Of a DNA stretch of 47,189 bases, positions 6,448-12,276 are shown one piece after another. Source of the DNA: Clostridium sp. CAG:964. Lineage in GTDB: Bacteria; Bacillota; Clostridia; Oscillospirales; Acutalibacteraceae. The notes beneath the pieces are model-generated. The model saw only the letters and a program-made list of their open reading frames with translations. It made no database searches and was not told the DNA's origin. The translations under genes and the position numbers were made by a program. The stretch is taken from NCBI GenBank assembly GCA_000435335.1, contig FR891337.1, positions 109,272 to 156,460 of the forward strand, written 5' to 3'. Position 1 is the first letter of the stretch. Each line of letters starts with the position of its first letter.

Positions 6448-6646
6448 TTTTAAGTGTATAGTTGATGGCGGTTTTATTTATGATATTTTAACTGCACTCG
6501 GTATAAATACTGATTTTGATATGTCTAATGATTATGGTTTTGTATTTTCATTATTTTGCATATCAATTTCTGTTGTTTTTATTGTTTTATTTTTAACGCT
6601 GCTCTTTAGATGTATTTCTTCACTCTTTAAAGGTGCTCGCATATGA
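6431..6646 (+). CDS. Small phage membrane protein, 71 aa (gpVI-position candidate)
   Basis: The true start is ATG 6431, 10 nt after AAGGAGG (6414-6420) inside the previous gene; the frame is open further upstream without a ribosome site. The protein has an acidic N-terminal half (DFKCIVDGG, DFDMSNDYG), then a strong membrane helix (about residues 37-60) and a basic end (KGARI). Its TGA overlaps the zot start as ATGA. Immediately before gene I is the gpVI position in Ff phages, but gpVI has three membrane helices and this has one, so equivalence is only positional. Confidence 0.75.
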   Translation: MPIQTDFKCIVDGGFIYDILTALGINTDFDMSNDYGFVFSLFCISISVVFIVLFLTLLFRCISSLFKGARI

Positions 6647-7434
6647 TTAAGGTTCTTGTTTTATCGTTCTTCAAGTTGCCGAAGTTCTTTATGTATTTGT
6701 TTTATGATTTTATTAAGTATATATATCTTAAGCAATATAAAGAATTTTTTGGCTGGGGCATACATCTTTATGTCGGCAGATTTGGCGCAGGCAAGACAAA
6801 CACGGCTGTGCATTATGTTTACAAACAATGTAGTAAGTATAAGCAGCTTAGTGTTTTGACTAACATTAAGCTATCTAATTTCCCTAGTTGGACTAATGTT
6901 TTGGAGTTGAAAACGGCTCAGGATATTTTAAATGCGCCTACCAACTGTATTGTTTTAATTGATGAGATAGGCACGATATTTAATAGTCGTGATTTTTCGA
7001 CCGGTAAGGCTGCTGTGCCTAAGATACTCTTCCAACATTTGTGTCAATGCCGGAAGCGGCATATGCAAATTATTGGTACTGTACAGAAATATAACTTGCT
7101 TGATAAGCAGATAAGAGATATATCTGCTGATGTTACAGTTTGTAAATGTAGCTTTAAGCACCCATTTAGTAGGCTTGTCCGTACATTTACATATGATGTT
7201 GATGAGTACGATATGTATATGTCTAACCGTATGTATAATCCTAGACTGCTTACCAGTGGCGTGTATATACAAACAAATTTGTGTCGTAATCTTTATGATA
7301 CAAGCGAGCTTGTAGATAATATGTTAGACAAAGAGTATTTGTCGGACAAAGAGATTCTTGACAATAGGGGGGATACAAGTGTTACAAATACACCATTTAC
7401 GCGTAAAGAGCGTCGTAAAATTAAGCGTTATTAG
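6643..7434 (+). CDS. Zot/gpI family phage assembly ATPase
   Basis: This 263-aa protein belongs to the zonular-occludens-toxin/gpI family of FtsK/HerA-like ATPases, which extrude filamentous virions through the inner membrane. Walker A is GRFGAGKT (residues 45-52) and Walker B is IVLIDEIG (103-110). The typical RKRHMQIIGTVQKYNLLDKQ motif (residues 138-156) ends in the conserved D-x-x-x-R-D region. An N-terminal hydrophobic stretch (residues 4-30) may be the membrane contact. The usual single membrane helix near the C-terminus is not evident, so anchoring may differ or be supplied by the overlapping gene at 7379. The start overlaps the preceding gene as ATGA. This is the marker gene for the inovirus call. 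Confidence 0.92.
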   Translation: MIKVLVLSFFKLPKFFMYLFYDFIKYIYLKQYKEFFGWGIHLYVGRFGAGKTNTAVHYVYKQCSKYKQLSVLTNIKLSNFPSWTNVLELKTAQDILNAPTNCIVLIDEIGTIFNSRDFSTGKAAVPKILFQHLCQCRKRHMQIIGTVQKYNLLDKQIRDISADVTVCKCSFKHPFSRLVRTFTYDVDEYDMYMSNRMYNPRLLTSGVYIQTNLCRNLYDTSELVDNMLDKEYLSDKEILDNRGDTSVTNTPFTRKERRKIKRY

Positions 7435-7675
7435 TTTTGTTATAGTATTACTTCTAATGCTGTCATGTTTTCCTGCCTTTGCTGCTCCAGCTCCGGAGCA
7501 TTCAGAGCCTGGGACATATATATCTAGTACTGTTCCCCAGCAGAATGAAACAGCTACAAGCACTGCTACTAATGATACTGTTATTACTGATAGTCAGCCT
7601 AGTTTAATGCAGCTTGTTATAGTTGCTGTGTTGTTTTTATTTGTTATGTTGTTGGTTATAAAAATGTTTGTTTAA
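7379..7675 (+). CDS. Secreted, C-terminally anchored phage protein overlapping zot
   Basis: GTG at 7379 sits 6 nt after AGGGGGG and opens a 98-aa frame that overlaps the last 56 bp of zot in another frame. It has a signal peptide (basic LQIHHLRVKSVVK, then a hydrophobic core, with likely cleavage after FPAFA) and a 45-residue Thr/Ser/Pro-rich ectodomain. A C-terminal membrane helix (LMQLVIVAVLFLFVMLLVIK) ends in MFV. Type I topology places the ectodomain in the wall. It occupies the place where Gram-negative phages carry the pIV secretin. A role in assembly or passage through the wall is an inference; it could also be another virion protein. Confidence 0.75.
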   Translation: MLQIHHLRVKSVVKLSVISFVIVLLLMLSCFPAFAAPAPEHSEPGTYISSTVPQQNETATSTATNDTVITDSQPSLMQLVIVAVLFLFVMLLVIKMFV

Positions 7676-7682
7676 ATTTATA

Positions 7683-7797
7683 CGGTTTTGGGCGGTGGGG
7701 GCGTAGCCCACCGACAAAACCGCAAAGCGTTGAAAAAATTTAGCAGGGTTTATTTAACCCTGTAACCCCCATACGCTAAGTAGGGGGGTACTACTTA
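7683..7797 (+). other. Three consecutive hairpins before rep: candidate phage origin and/or packaging signal
   Basis: Hairpin A (7683-7722) is a two-part stem, CGGTTTTG/CAAAACCG outside and CGGTGGG/CCCACCG inside, with a 7-nt loop. Hairpin B (7744-7762) is CAGGGTT/AACCCTG with loop TATTT. Hairpin C (7777-7797) is TAAGTAG/CTACTTA with loop GGGGGTA. They fill the gap between the coat/assembly operon and rep. Rolling-circle initiators usually nick a hairpin next to their gene, so C (or A) is a nick-site candidate, and A could be the packaging hairpin. Confidence 0.6.
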
Positions 7798-7814
7798 CAA
7801 TATGAGGTGTTTTT

Positions 7815-8843
7815 ATGTCTGATAAAGTTGTTATAATTGATTATCTTACTTTTACTTCTAAAATTGATTCTATTGATACTTTAAAATCTTTTTTGGGTTT
7901 AACCGATTTACCTTTTAGGGAGTGCAAAGGTAGATATTTTTATAAAAAGCGTCTTATGTATGATGGTATTAATATTTATTATGATGGTCTTGATGATGAT
8001 ATGGGTATTTGTGTTGAGATGTCCGGTAAAGGCTGCAGGAACTTTGAGCAGCTTGGCACAGGTGATTATTATGAGCTATTAGGTTATATTGTTGCCAATT
8101 CGGGTGATCTTAATATAACTAGATTAGATATAGCGTTTGATGATTTTGATAATTTACTTAATTTTGATGTTATTTGTGATGCTATTAAGTCAAAAAAATA
8201 TGTTTCTCGTTTTCGTCAGTTTAAAATAATTAATGAGTATTCTCAAGATGATAAATCAAATTCTACTACAGTTTATTGTGGAAGTGATAAGTCTGATACT
8301 CTTTTTCGTATTTATGATAAAAAGGCAGAACAGCAGCGTTCTGATTTAGATCACTGGGTGCGCTTTGAAATGCAGCTTCGTGGTGATCGTGCTAGTTGTT
8401 TTGCAAATTTATTTGTATCAGGTAATACGCTTGGTTCTCTTTTTGTAAAAGTTATTAATAATTATTTGCGTTTTGTTGTTCCTGATAATTCTGATACTAA
8501 TAAGTCTCGTTGGCAAACTGTTGAATGGTGGTTTTTATTTTTGGGTACAGTTGATAAAATATCATTATTTGTACCTGATGTTGATTATACGGAAACCCGC
8601 TTGGAGCGTTTTGTGAAAACTCAGTGCAGTGGTGCTATAGTTGCATTTATTGCATTATTTGGTTTTAATGATTTTAAAGATTTACTTCAGGGTAAATCAC
8701 AACTTAGAATTAATAGAAAATATGAAAATTTGTTGCTTGAACACGGAATTTTTAATATAAGTGAATTGTTTTCTAGCAAATGGTGGCTTGAAGCTGCTTC
8801 CGATATTAAAGATGTTAAGGTTAATGAAAATGAGACAGACTGA
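7815..8843 (+). CDS. Rolling-circle replication initiator, Rep_trans (pT181 RepC/NicK/RstA-like) family
   Basis: This 342-aa protein should nick the phage plus strand at its origin and start rolling-circle replication, the role of gpII in Ff and RstA in CTX-phi. Family signatures are IDYLTFT (8-14), EMSGKGCR (68-75), TRLDIAFDDF (102-111), VYCGSDKSDTLFRIYDKKAEQ (153-173, in two short halves) and WVRFEMQLR (181-189). The Tyr in RIYDKK (Y167) is the likely nicking residue, by family analogy. The Asp pair in DIAFDD may bind metal. The ribosome site GAGGTG precedes the ATG. The 115 bp upstream carry the hairpins expected of an origin. Confidence 0.88.
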   Translation: MSDKVVIIDYLTFTSKIDSIDTLKSFLGLTDLPFRECKGRYFYKKRLMYDGINIYYDGLDDDMGICVEMSGKGCRNFEQLGTGDYYELLGYIVANSGDLNITRLDIAFDDFDNLLNFDVICDAIKSKKYVSRFRQFKIINEYSQDDKSNSTTVYCGSDKSDTLFRIYDKKAEQQRSDLDHWVRFEMQLRGDRASCFANLFVSGNTLGSLFVKVINNYLRFVVPDNSDTNKSRWQTVEWWFLFLGTVDKISLFVPDVDYTETRLERFVKTQCSGAIVAFIALFGFNDFKDLLQGKSQLRINRKYENLLLEHGIFNISELFSSKWWLEAASDIKDVKVNENETD

Positions 8844-9042
8844 ATTAATGCTATTTTATGAATATTTTTTAAGTAAAATAACGCATTTGGAAAATACATA
8901 TAACTTAGTTATACGCAATATGCGTGTTAAAGATTTTAAAAACTGCGATGAAGTCGATTTTTTAGATTTAATGCTTATAAAGCGTGAGCTTGATTTTACT
9001 ATCATAATTTTTAATGACTTAAAGTCTTTGTTGAAACTTTAA
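8830..9042 (+). CDS. Small helical phage protein overlapping the end of rep
   Basis: The ATG at 8830 is 9 nt after TAAGG and lies inside the last codons of rep; the alternative ATG 8824 is too close to that site. The 70-aa product is helical and charged (MRQTELMLFYEYFLSKITHL, then NMRVKDFKNCDEVDFLDL). It has no signal or membrane segment. Coupling to rep suggests a replication accessory, comparable in place to gpX or RstB-type partners, but no similarity is recognised. Confidence 0.7.
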   Translation: MRQTELMLFYEYFLSKITHLENTYNLVIRNMRVKDFKNCDEVDFLDLMLIKRELDFTIIIFNDLKSLLKL

Positions 9043-9044
9043 TT

Positions 9045-9157
9045 ACTTTGTGCAAACTGCTTAATCAGTGTTAACGCTGGCGGCGCGAATACTTTGTGCA
9101 AATTGCTTAATCTGAGTTAACGCTGGCGGTGCGATTATGTTGTGCAAACTGTTTATT
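9045..9157 (+). repeat. 46-bp tandem repeats (two full copies and one partial) downstream of rep
   Basis: Copy 1 (9045-9090) and copy 2 (9091-9136) are 46 bp each and nearly identical. Each starts actttgtgcaaa and contains gttaacgctggcgg. Copy 3 (9137-9157) keeps only the first ~21 bases (atgttgtgcaaactg). The exact 46-bp period suggests protein-binding iterons or a packaging element. A perfect 14-bp palindrome (gttttagctaaaac, 9174-9187) follows. Confidence 0.8.
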
Positions 9158-9281
9158 AAAACTTTAATTGCAAGTTTTAGCTAAAACAGTTATAATTATT
9201 GCAAGCTAATTGTTTTAGTGCATTTAGTATGCTTTAATTAAGCAGTATATATTTTTGATTCGCTGACAAAAATAATTTAAG

Positions 9282-9309
9282 CCCCTACTCTAATTATACA
9301 AAATATTCA
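9282..9309 (+). repeat. attR: right 28-bp direct repeat of the prophage
   Basis: This is identical to 1445-1472. The repeat covers the left arm and centre of the palindrome at 9290-9323; the second arm lies in host DNA just to the right. Confidence 0.85.
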
Positions 9310-9323
9310 TTTTGTATAATTAG
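9290..9323. promoter_or_regulatory. dif-like recombination palindrome (phage/host hybrid site)
   Basis: The arms ctaattatacaaaat (9290-9304) and attttgtataattag (9309-9323) are perfect complements around the 4-nt centre attc. This is the layout of a tyrosine-recombinase core site. The arm shared with attL is on the phage side and the other is host DNA, so the empty chromosome would hold the same perfect palindrome. It ends 85 bp before the xer start codon, as the difSL site lies beside xerS in streptococci. Confidence 0.75.
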
Positions 9324-9348
9324 CTATATGTGGGTACAGCTGTTTCCC

Positions 9349-9376
9349 TTGTGTAAGCAATTAAATTAAATAATAT
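9349..9376 (+). promoter_or_regulatory. Candidate promoter of xer
   Basis: TTGTGT (9349-9354), a 16-bp spacer and TAATAT (9371-9376) lie entirely on the host side of attR. Phage insertion therefore leaves the promoter in place but changes what lies upstream. The -10 is weak. Confidence 0.5.
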
Positions 9377-9408
9377 AACACAATATTAATATAAGGATGG
9401 TAAGTCTA

Positions 9409-10428
9409 TTGAGCAACATCGACTATGAACAGGTACCTGAAATTATAAATGAGTTTTTACTATATTTAGGTACGGTTAAAAACAAATCTCAAAATACAAT
9501 AAAAGAGTATTATCTTGACCTGAGAACTTTTTTTAGGTTTTTAAAGGTTCGCAGAAGGCTTGTTGATAAAAACACTGAATTTAAGGATATTTCAATTAAA
9601 GATGTGGATCTTGCACTTGTAAAGTCCGTTACTATAACCGATATATATGAATTTATGAATTATAGCATAACAGACAGAAGCAACAGTGCAAAAACCAGAG
9701 CAAGAAAAGCCTCCTCCCTCAAAACATTTTTTAAATATCACACCCAAAAAAGCCTTAAGCTTGATGATGATCCTACTCAAAATTTAGAAACACCTAAAAT
9801 CCCTAAAAAACTGCCGAAATATCTGTCTCTTGAGGAAAGCCTGGAGCTTTTAAATTCTGTCGATGGTGACCATAAAGAGCGTGACTATTGTATTTTGACT
9901 CTTTTTCTAAACTGTGGATTAAGACTATCCGAATTGACGGCTTTAAATCTTAACAGCTTTAAAAGTGAGCGTCAGCTTATTGTTACAGGTAAAGGCAATA
10001 AGCAAAGAATGGTTTATCTGAATGATGCCTGTGTAAATGCAATTAACGACTATAAAAAGGTTAGACCAAATGATGGTGTTAAGGATAAGGAAGCACTTTT
10101 TATCAGCAAGCAGTATAAACGAATGAGTCCTAAAACTGTGCAGGCAATGGTGAATAAATATTTAAAGAAGATTGGATTAGATGGTGCCGGATACTCTGTA
10201 CATAAGCTTCGACATACGGCGGCTACATTAATGTATCAGCATGGCAATGTGGATATAAGAGTATTGCAGGATATTTTAGGTCATGAAAACCTTGGAACCA
10301 CTGAAATATACACACACCTATCAGATAAACAAATGGAAAATGCCGCTAACGCCAATCCACTGGCTAATGTAAAGCCTAGAAAAAAGGCAGCCTCCACAGA
10401 TAATTCAAATGGAAATACTGATAGCTGA
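9409..10428 (+). CDS. xerC: XerS/XerC-like tyrosine recombinase
   Basis: The full catalytic set is present, numbered from the TTG start: Arg172 (CGLRLSEL), Lys195 (GKGNKQR), His265 and Arg268 (HKLRHTAA), His292 (LGHENLG) and Tyr301 (TTEIYTH). An N-terminal SAM-like core-binding domain (about 10-120) precedes it. At 339 aa it is longer than XerC/XerD (~300) and close to the single-recombinase XerS type. The TTG at 9409 is preferred because AAGGATGG (9393-9400) lies 8 nt before it; an ATG at 9397 lies inside that ribosome site. It stands beside a perfect 15-4-15 palindrome. It probably resolves chromosome dimers and, by inference, integrates the neighbouring phage. Whether it is the cell's only Xer cannot be seen. 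The symbol is generic. Confidence 0.85.
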   Translation: MSNIDYEQVPEIINEFLLYLGTVKNKSQNTIKEYYLDLRTFFRFLKVRRRLVDKNTEFKDISIKDVDLALVKSVTITDIYEFMNYSITDRSNSAKTRARKASSLKTFFKYHTQKSLKLDDDPTQNLETPKIPKKLPKYLSLEESLELLNSVDGDHKERDYCILTLFLNCGLRLSELTALNLNSFKSERQLIVTGKGNKQRMVYLNDACVNAINDYKKVRPNDGVKDKEALFISKQYKRMSPKTVQAMVNKYLKKIGLDGAGYSVHKLRHTAATLMYQHGNVDIRVLQDILGHENLGTTEIYTHLSDKQMENAANANPLANVKPRKKAASTDNSNGNTDS

Positions 10429-10505
10429 GATGTAACATAATATAAGCTTTAGGCAAACAGCAAATTATAATCTTAAAATTACATAGCTTTGATTATAATT
10501 ATGTA

Positions 10506-11141
10506 TTAATCCTTCTGTATGTTAATGCTTGGAGTATGGCCAACGATAATATTTTCAGCAACCGGTACTGTTGTAACCACTGTGGTGTAAGTATCTAAAT
10601 CATCATCTGAGGTTATATATACCTTTGCAGTTACCTTTACATTTAATGTATGCTTAGTTTGGTTAATACCGCAAGAATCAAAGGTGCTTTCTATATCTGT
10701 AATTACGCTTGACGACAGGTATATTTTTACTATAATTTCAGGGCCTCTGCCGTTTAATATTTCGGCACCGCAAAAATCACCCAACCTATAGTTTACCTCC
10801 ATTCCGCTCATATTACCTATTTCTTCCTGTGCGGCCAGTGAAATCATAGACTTAAAACGGTTTGCAGTAACTGTATTGGTGCTTATATTAGTTACAGTGC
10901 TGTCGTTAGCGTTTACTTTTACAAAGTCCTCGTAGGTATAATTATTTTCATCAAGTATTTTTAAAACAGCAGTGTTTATGGCAGTAGTGGAAAGCTCCTC
11001 CGCCTTTAGTCTGGTTAAGTCCAAAAAGCTGGGTTCTATTTGAGTTTCAAAAATTATGTAAGCAGATGCTATAAATAAGAAAAAACAAGCAAGTATGATT
11101 TTACCTTTGCTTATTCTTCCGGTTCTATGACGCCGTTTCAT
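10506..11141 (-). CDS. yunB: Sporulation protein YunB
   Basis: This 211-aa protein has a basic N-terminus (MKRRHRTGRISKGK), one membrane helix (about residues 13-31) and an extracytoplasmic domain with the YunB pattern: RLKAEELSTTAINTAV, AAQEEIGNMSG, then NYRLGDFCGAEILNGRGPEI. YunB is made in the mother cell and is needed for efficient spore formation in Bacillus; its biochemistry is not known. The start is ATG 11141, 6 nt after AGGGGTG; a GTG three codons upstream overlaps that site. The gene converges on xer, with 77 bp between the stops. It is good evidence for a spore-former. Confidence 0.85.
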   Translation of the reverse strand: MKRRHRTGRISKGKIILACFFLFIASAYIIFETQIEPSFLDLTRLKAEELSTTAINTAVLKILDENNYTYEDFVKVNANDSTVTNISTNTVTANRFKSMISLAAQEEIGNMSGMEVNYRLGDFCGAEILNGRGPEIIVKIYLSSSVITDIESTFDSCGINQTKHTLNVKVTAKVYITSDDDLDTYTTVVTTVPVAENIIVGHTPSINIQKD

Positions 11142-11242
11142 AATAAACACCCCTAAATCATAATATAAAATAAAGTAAATAAGTTGCTTGTTTTTTTTAA
11201 ATTTGTTGTCAGCTTGTTGTTATGTTGTTGTTATTTATAGTG

Positions 11243-11407
11243 TATACTATAGCCATAGAACGATGAACTGGTCAGTTAGATAAGTGCCATATGCTGACTG
11301 ACTGTGCTGGTTTCTAGAAAATTTCTCACAAACCGATTATTTCGGTAAACTCTTGTAACCTTAAATGGAAAAGACCTTAGGACTCGGTTTAACCTTCGGT
11401 CTTTTTT
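11243..11407 (+). ncRNA. Candidate structured small RNA (unnamed)
   Basis: TATACT at 11243-11248 could be a -10, giving a transcript of ~150 nt that ends at the terminator at 11369-11407. It holds a stem GTCAGTTAG/CTGACTGAC (11271-11279 with 11294-11302, one G-T pair), a GGTTT/AAACC stem, and a short hairpin ACCGA/TCGGT (about 11332-11346). The downstream ECF gene has its own consensus promoter, so this is more likely a free RNA than its leader. I matched it to no named RNA or riboswitch class. The -35 is unclear. Confidence 0.4.
11369..11407 (+). terminator. Terminator hairpin of the candidate small RNA
   Basis: AAAAGACC (11369-11376) pairs with GGTCTTTT (11398-11405) and runs into a T stretch. 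The loop is long (about 21 nt) and may fold further. Confidence 0.6.
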
Positions 11408-11460
11408 CGTTAAAACGCAAAACGAGAAAACATATTATAAGCATGCAAAAACACAAAATT

Positions 11461-11560
11461 ATCAAGACTGTTCCGGCAAAGTTAATCACAAAACAAAAAG
11501 TATATTCGGTCTTGATAAAAAATTTCCGCTCTGTTTTTCAAACAAGGGCGGAAATTTTTT
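11461..11560 (+). terminator. Second hairpin pair with terminator, no gene in front
   Basis: ATCAAGAC (11461-11468) pairs with GTCTTGAT (11509-11516). Right after it AAATTTCCGC pairs with GCGGAAATTT (within 11517-11560), followed by a T run. No convincing coding region precedes it between 11408 and 11460. It may end read-through from the small RNA or belong to a second short RNA. Confidence 0.55.
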
Positions 11561-11600
11561 GTAATTTTATATAGCCTACTTATATAGTAGATTTACTGCA

Positions 11601-11629
11601 TTGACAATAAATAAACAAAGTAATATAAT
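11601..11629 (+). promoter_or_regulatory. Consensus sigma-A promoter of the ECF S-component gene
   Basis: TTGACA (11601-11606), a 17-bp spacer and TATAAT (11624-11629) match the consensus perfectly. The start codon is 36 bp past the -10. Confidence 0.9.
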
Positions 11630-11664
11630 AATTACGGATAAAAATAAATAGGAGATGAATTTAA

Positions 11665-12204
11665 TTGAAAAATAAAAATTTAATTAAATTGGTTTTTACA
11701 GGACTAATGGCTGCACTTGTGTGCGTATCTACCGCAGTATTGGTTATTCCGCTGCCAACAGGCGGCTTTGCTAATTTAGGAGATTGCTTTGTTATAATTG
11801 CAGGTTATATGCTTGGTCCTGTTTATGGAGCTTTGGCAGCCGGAATTGGTGCAGGCTTGTCAGATTTGTTTTTAGGCTACGGCATTTATGCACCGGCAAC
11901 ATTTGTTATAAAGGCGATTATGGCAATAGTTGTTTTCTTCATAACCAAAGCAGCCAGAAAAAAATCATTTGCCCTGCAAATAACCCTAGCAGTAGTTGCT
12001 GCTGCAGCGGCAGAAATTGTAATGATAGGCGGTTATTTTGTATTTGAAGTTTTCCTCTATGGTGCAGCGGGAGCTTTGGCAGATGTTCTTGGCAATGCTG
12101 TACAAGGCGTATTTGGCTGTGTTACATCCGTTATTGTTTACACTGTTCTTGACAGAACGAAGCTGTTTAATCAGGCAGATAAATTAACAGGTGCGTCGTA
12201 CTGA
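11665..12204 (+). CDS. ECF transporter S-component (vitamin uptake)
   Basis: This 179-aa integral membrane protein has about six hydrophobic segments. It begins with a basic segment and the TGLMAALVCVSTAV helix. The diagnostic loop is GGFANLGDCFVIIAGYMLGP followed by AALAAGIGAGLSDLFLGY-type residues and YAPATFVIKAIMA, typical of energy-coupling-factor S-components of the riboflavin/pyridoxine-like group. The S-component binds a vitamin and works with a shared EcfA/EcfT module, which is not in this window. The substrate is not certain from sequence; no riboswitch was recognised to help. The TTG start follows AGGAG by 10 nt. Confidence 0.85.
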   Translation: MKNKNLIKLVFTGLMAALVCVSTAVLVIPLPTGGFANLGDCFVIIAGYMLGPVYGALAAGIGAGLSDLFLGYGIYAPATFVIKAIMAIVVFFITKAARKKSFALQITLAVVAAAAAEIVMIGGYFVFEVFLYGAAGALADVLGNAVQGVFGCVTSVIVYTVLDRTKLFNQADKLTGASY

Positions 12205-12226
12205 TATTAAAATAAATATTCTATTG

Positions 12227-12254
12227 ATAGGTGAACGCATTTGTGTTCACCTAT
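12227..12254 (+). terminator. Hairpin between ECF and EamA genes
   Basis: ATAGGTGAAC pairs perfectly with GTTCACCTAT around an 8-nt loop. The T run is weak (atttatg), so it may be a partial terminator. Confidence 0.55.
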
Positions 12255-12276
12255 ATTTATGTAAAAGGACGGTATT

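Larger units (their letters stand above)
1445..9309 (+). mobile_element. Integrated filamentous phage (inovirus-like prophage), ~7.84 kb
   Basis: A 28-bp perfect direct repeat bounds a block that differs from its surroundings in gene size, codon choice and function. It holds a leftward XRE repressor module and a rightward series in Ff phage order: gpV-like candidate, 51-aa major coat protein, hairpin, large signal-peptide/TM adsorption protein, small membrane proteins, Zot/pI ATPase. A Rep_trans-type initiator follows. One repeat unit to the next spans 7837 bp, within the usual inovirus genome range. The plus strand is T-rich, with codons ending in T strongly preferred, as in ssDNA phages. 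There is no integrase, transposase, terminase, tail or lysis gene, and no secretin. The main genes look intact, so the element may be able to excise. The family assignment rests on Zot, the coat protein, Rep and synteny together. Confidence 0.9.

Noticed and set aside
9045..9157. Short CRISPR array
   Set aside because: The 46-bp units abut with no spacers and there are no cas genes in the window.
1445..9309. Plasmid-like integrative element or ICE
   Set aside because: Rep_trans and Xer-site use would fit, but there is no relaxosome or type IV secretion gene, and the Zot, coat and pIII-like set in Ff order fits a filamentous phage.
9290..9323. A classical XerC/XerD dif site
   Set aside because: The palindrome arms do not match the conserved TTATNNNAA-type XerD half or its XerC counterpart. 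The perfect symmetry and 4-nt centre fit a single-recombinase site better, so it is called dif-like only.
11243..11407. Riboswitch controlling the ECF vitamin transporter
   Set aside because: No recognisable consensus for FMN, TPP, folate, preQ1, cobalamin or other common classes, and a perfect promoter lies between this region and the gene.
11365..11574. 69-codon plus-strand open frame
   Set aside because: It runs through two terminator hairpins, starts without a ribosome site, and has low-complexity basic content.
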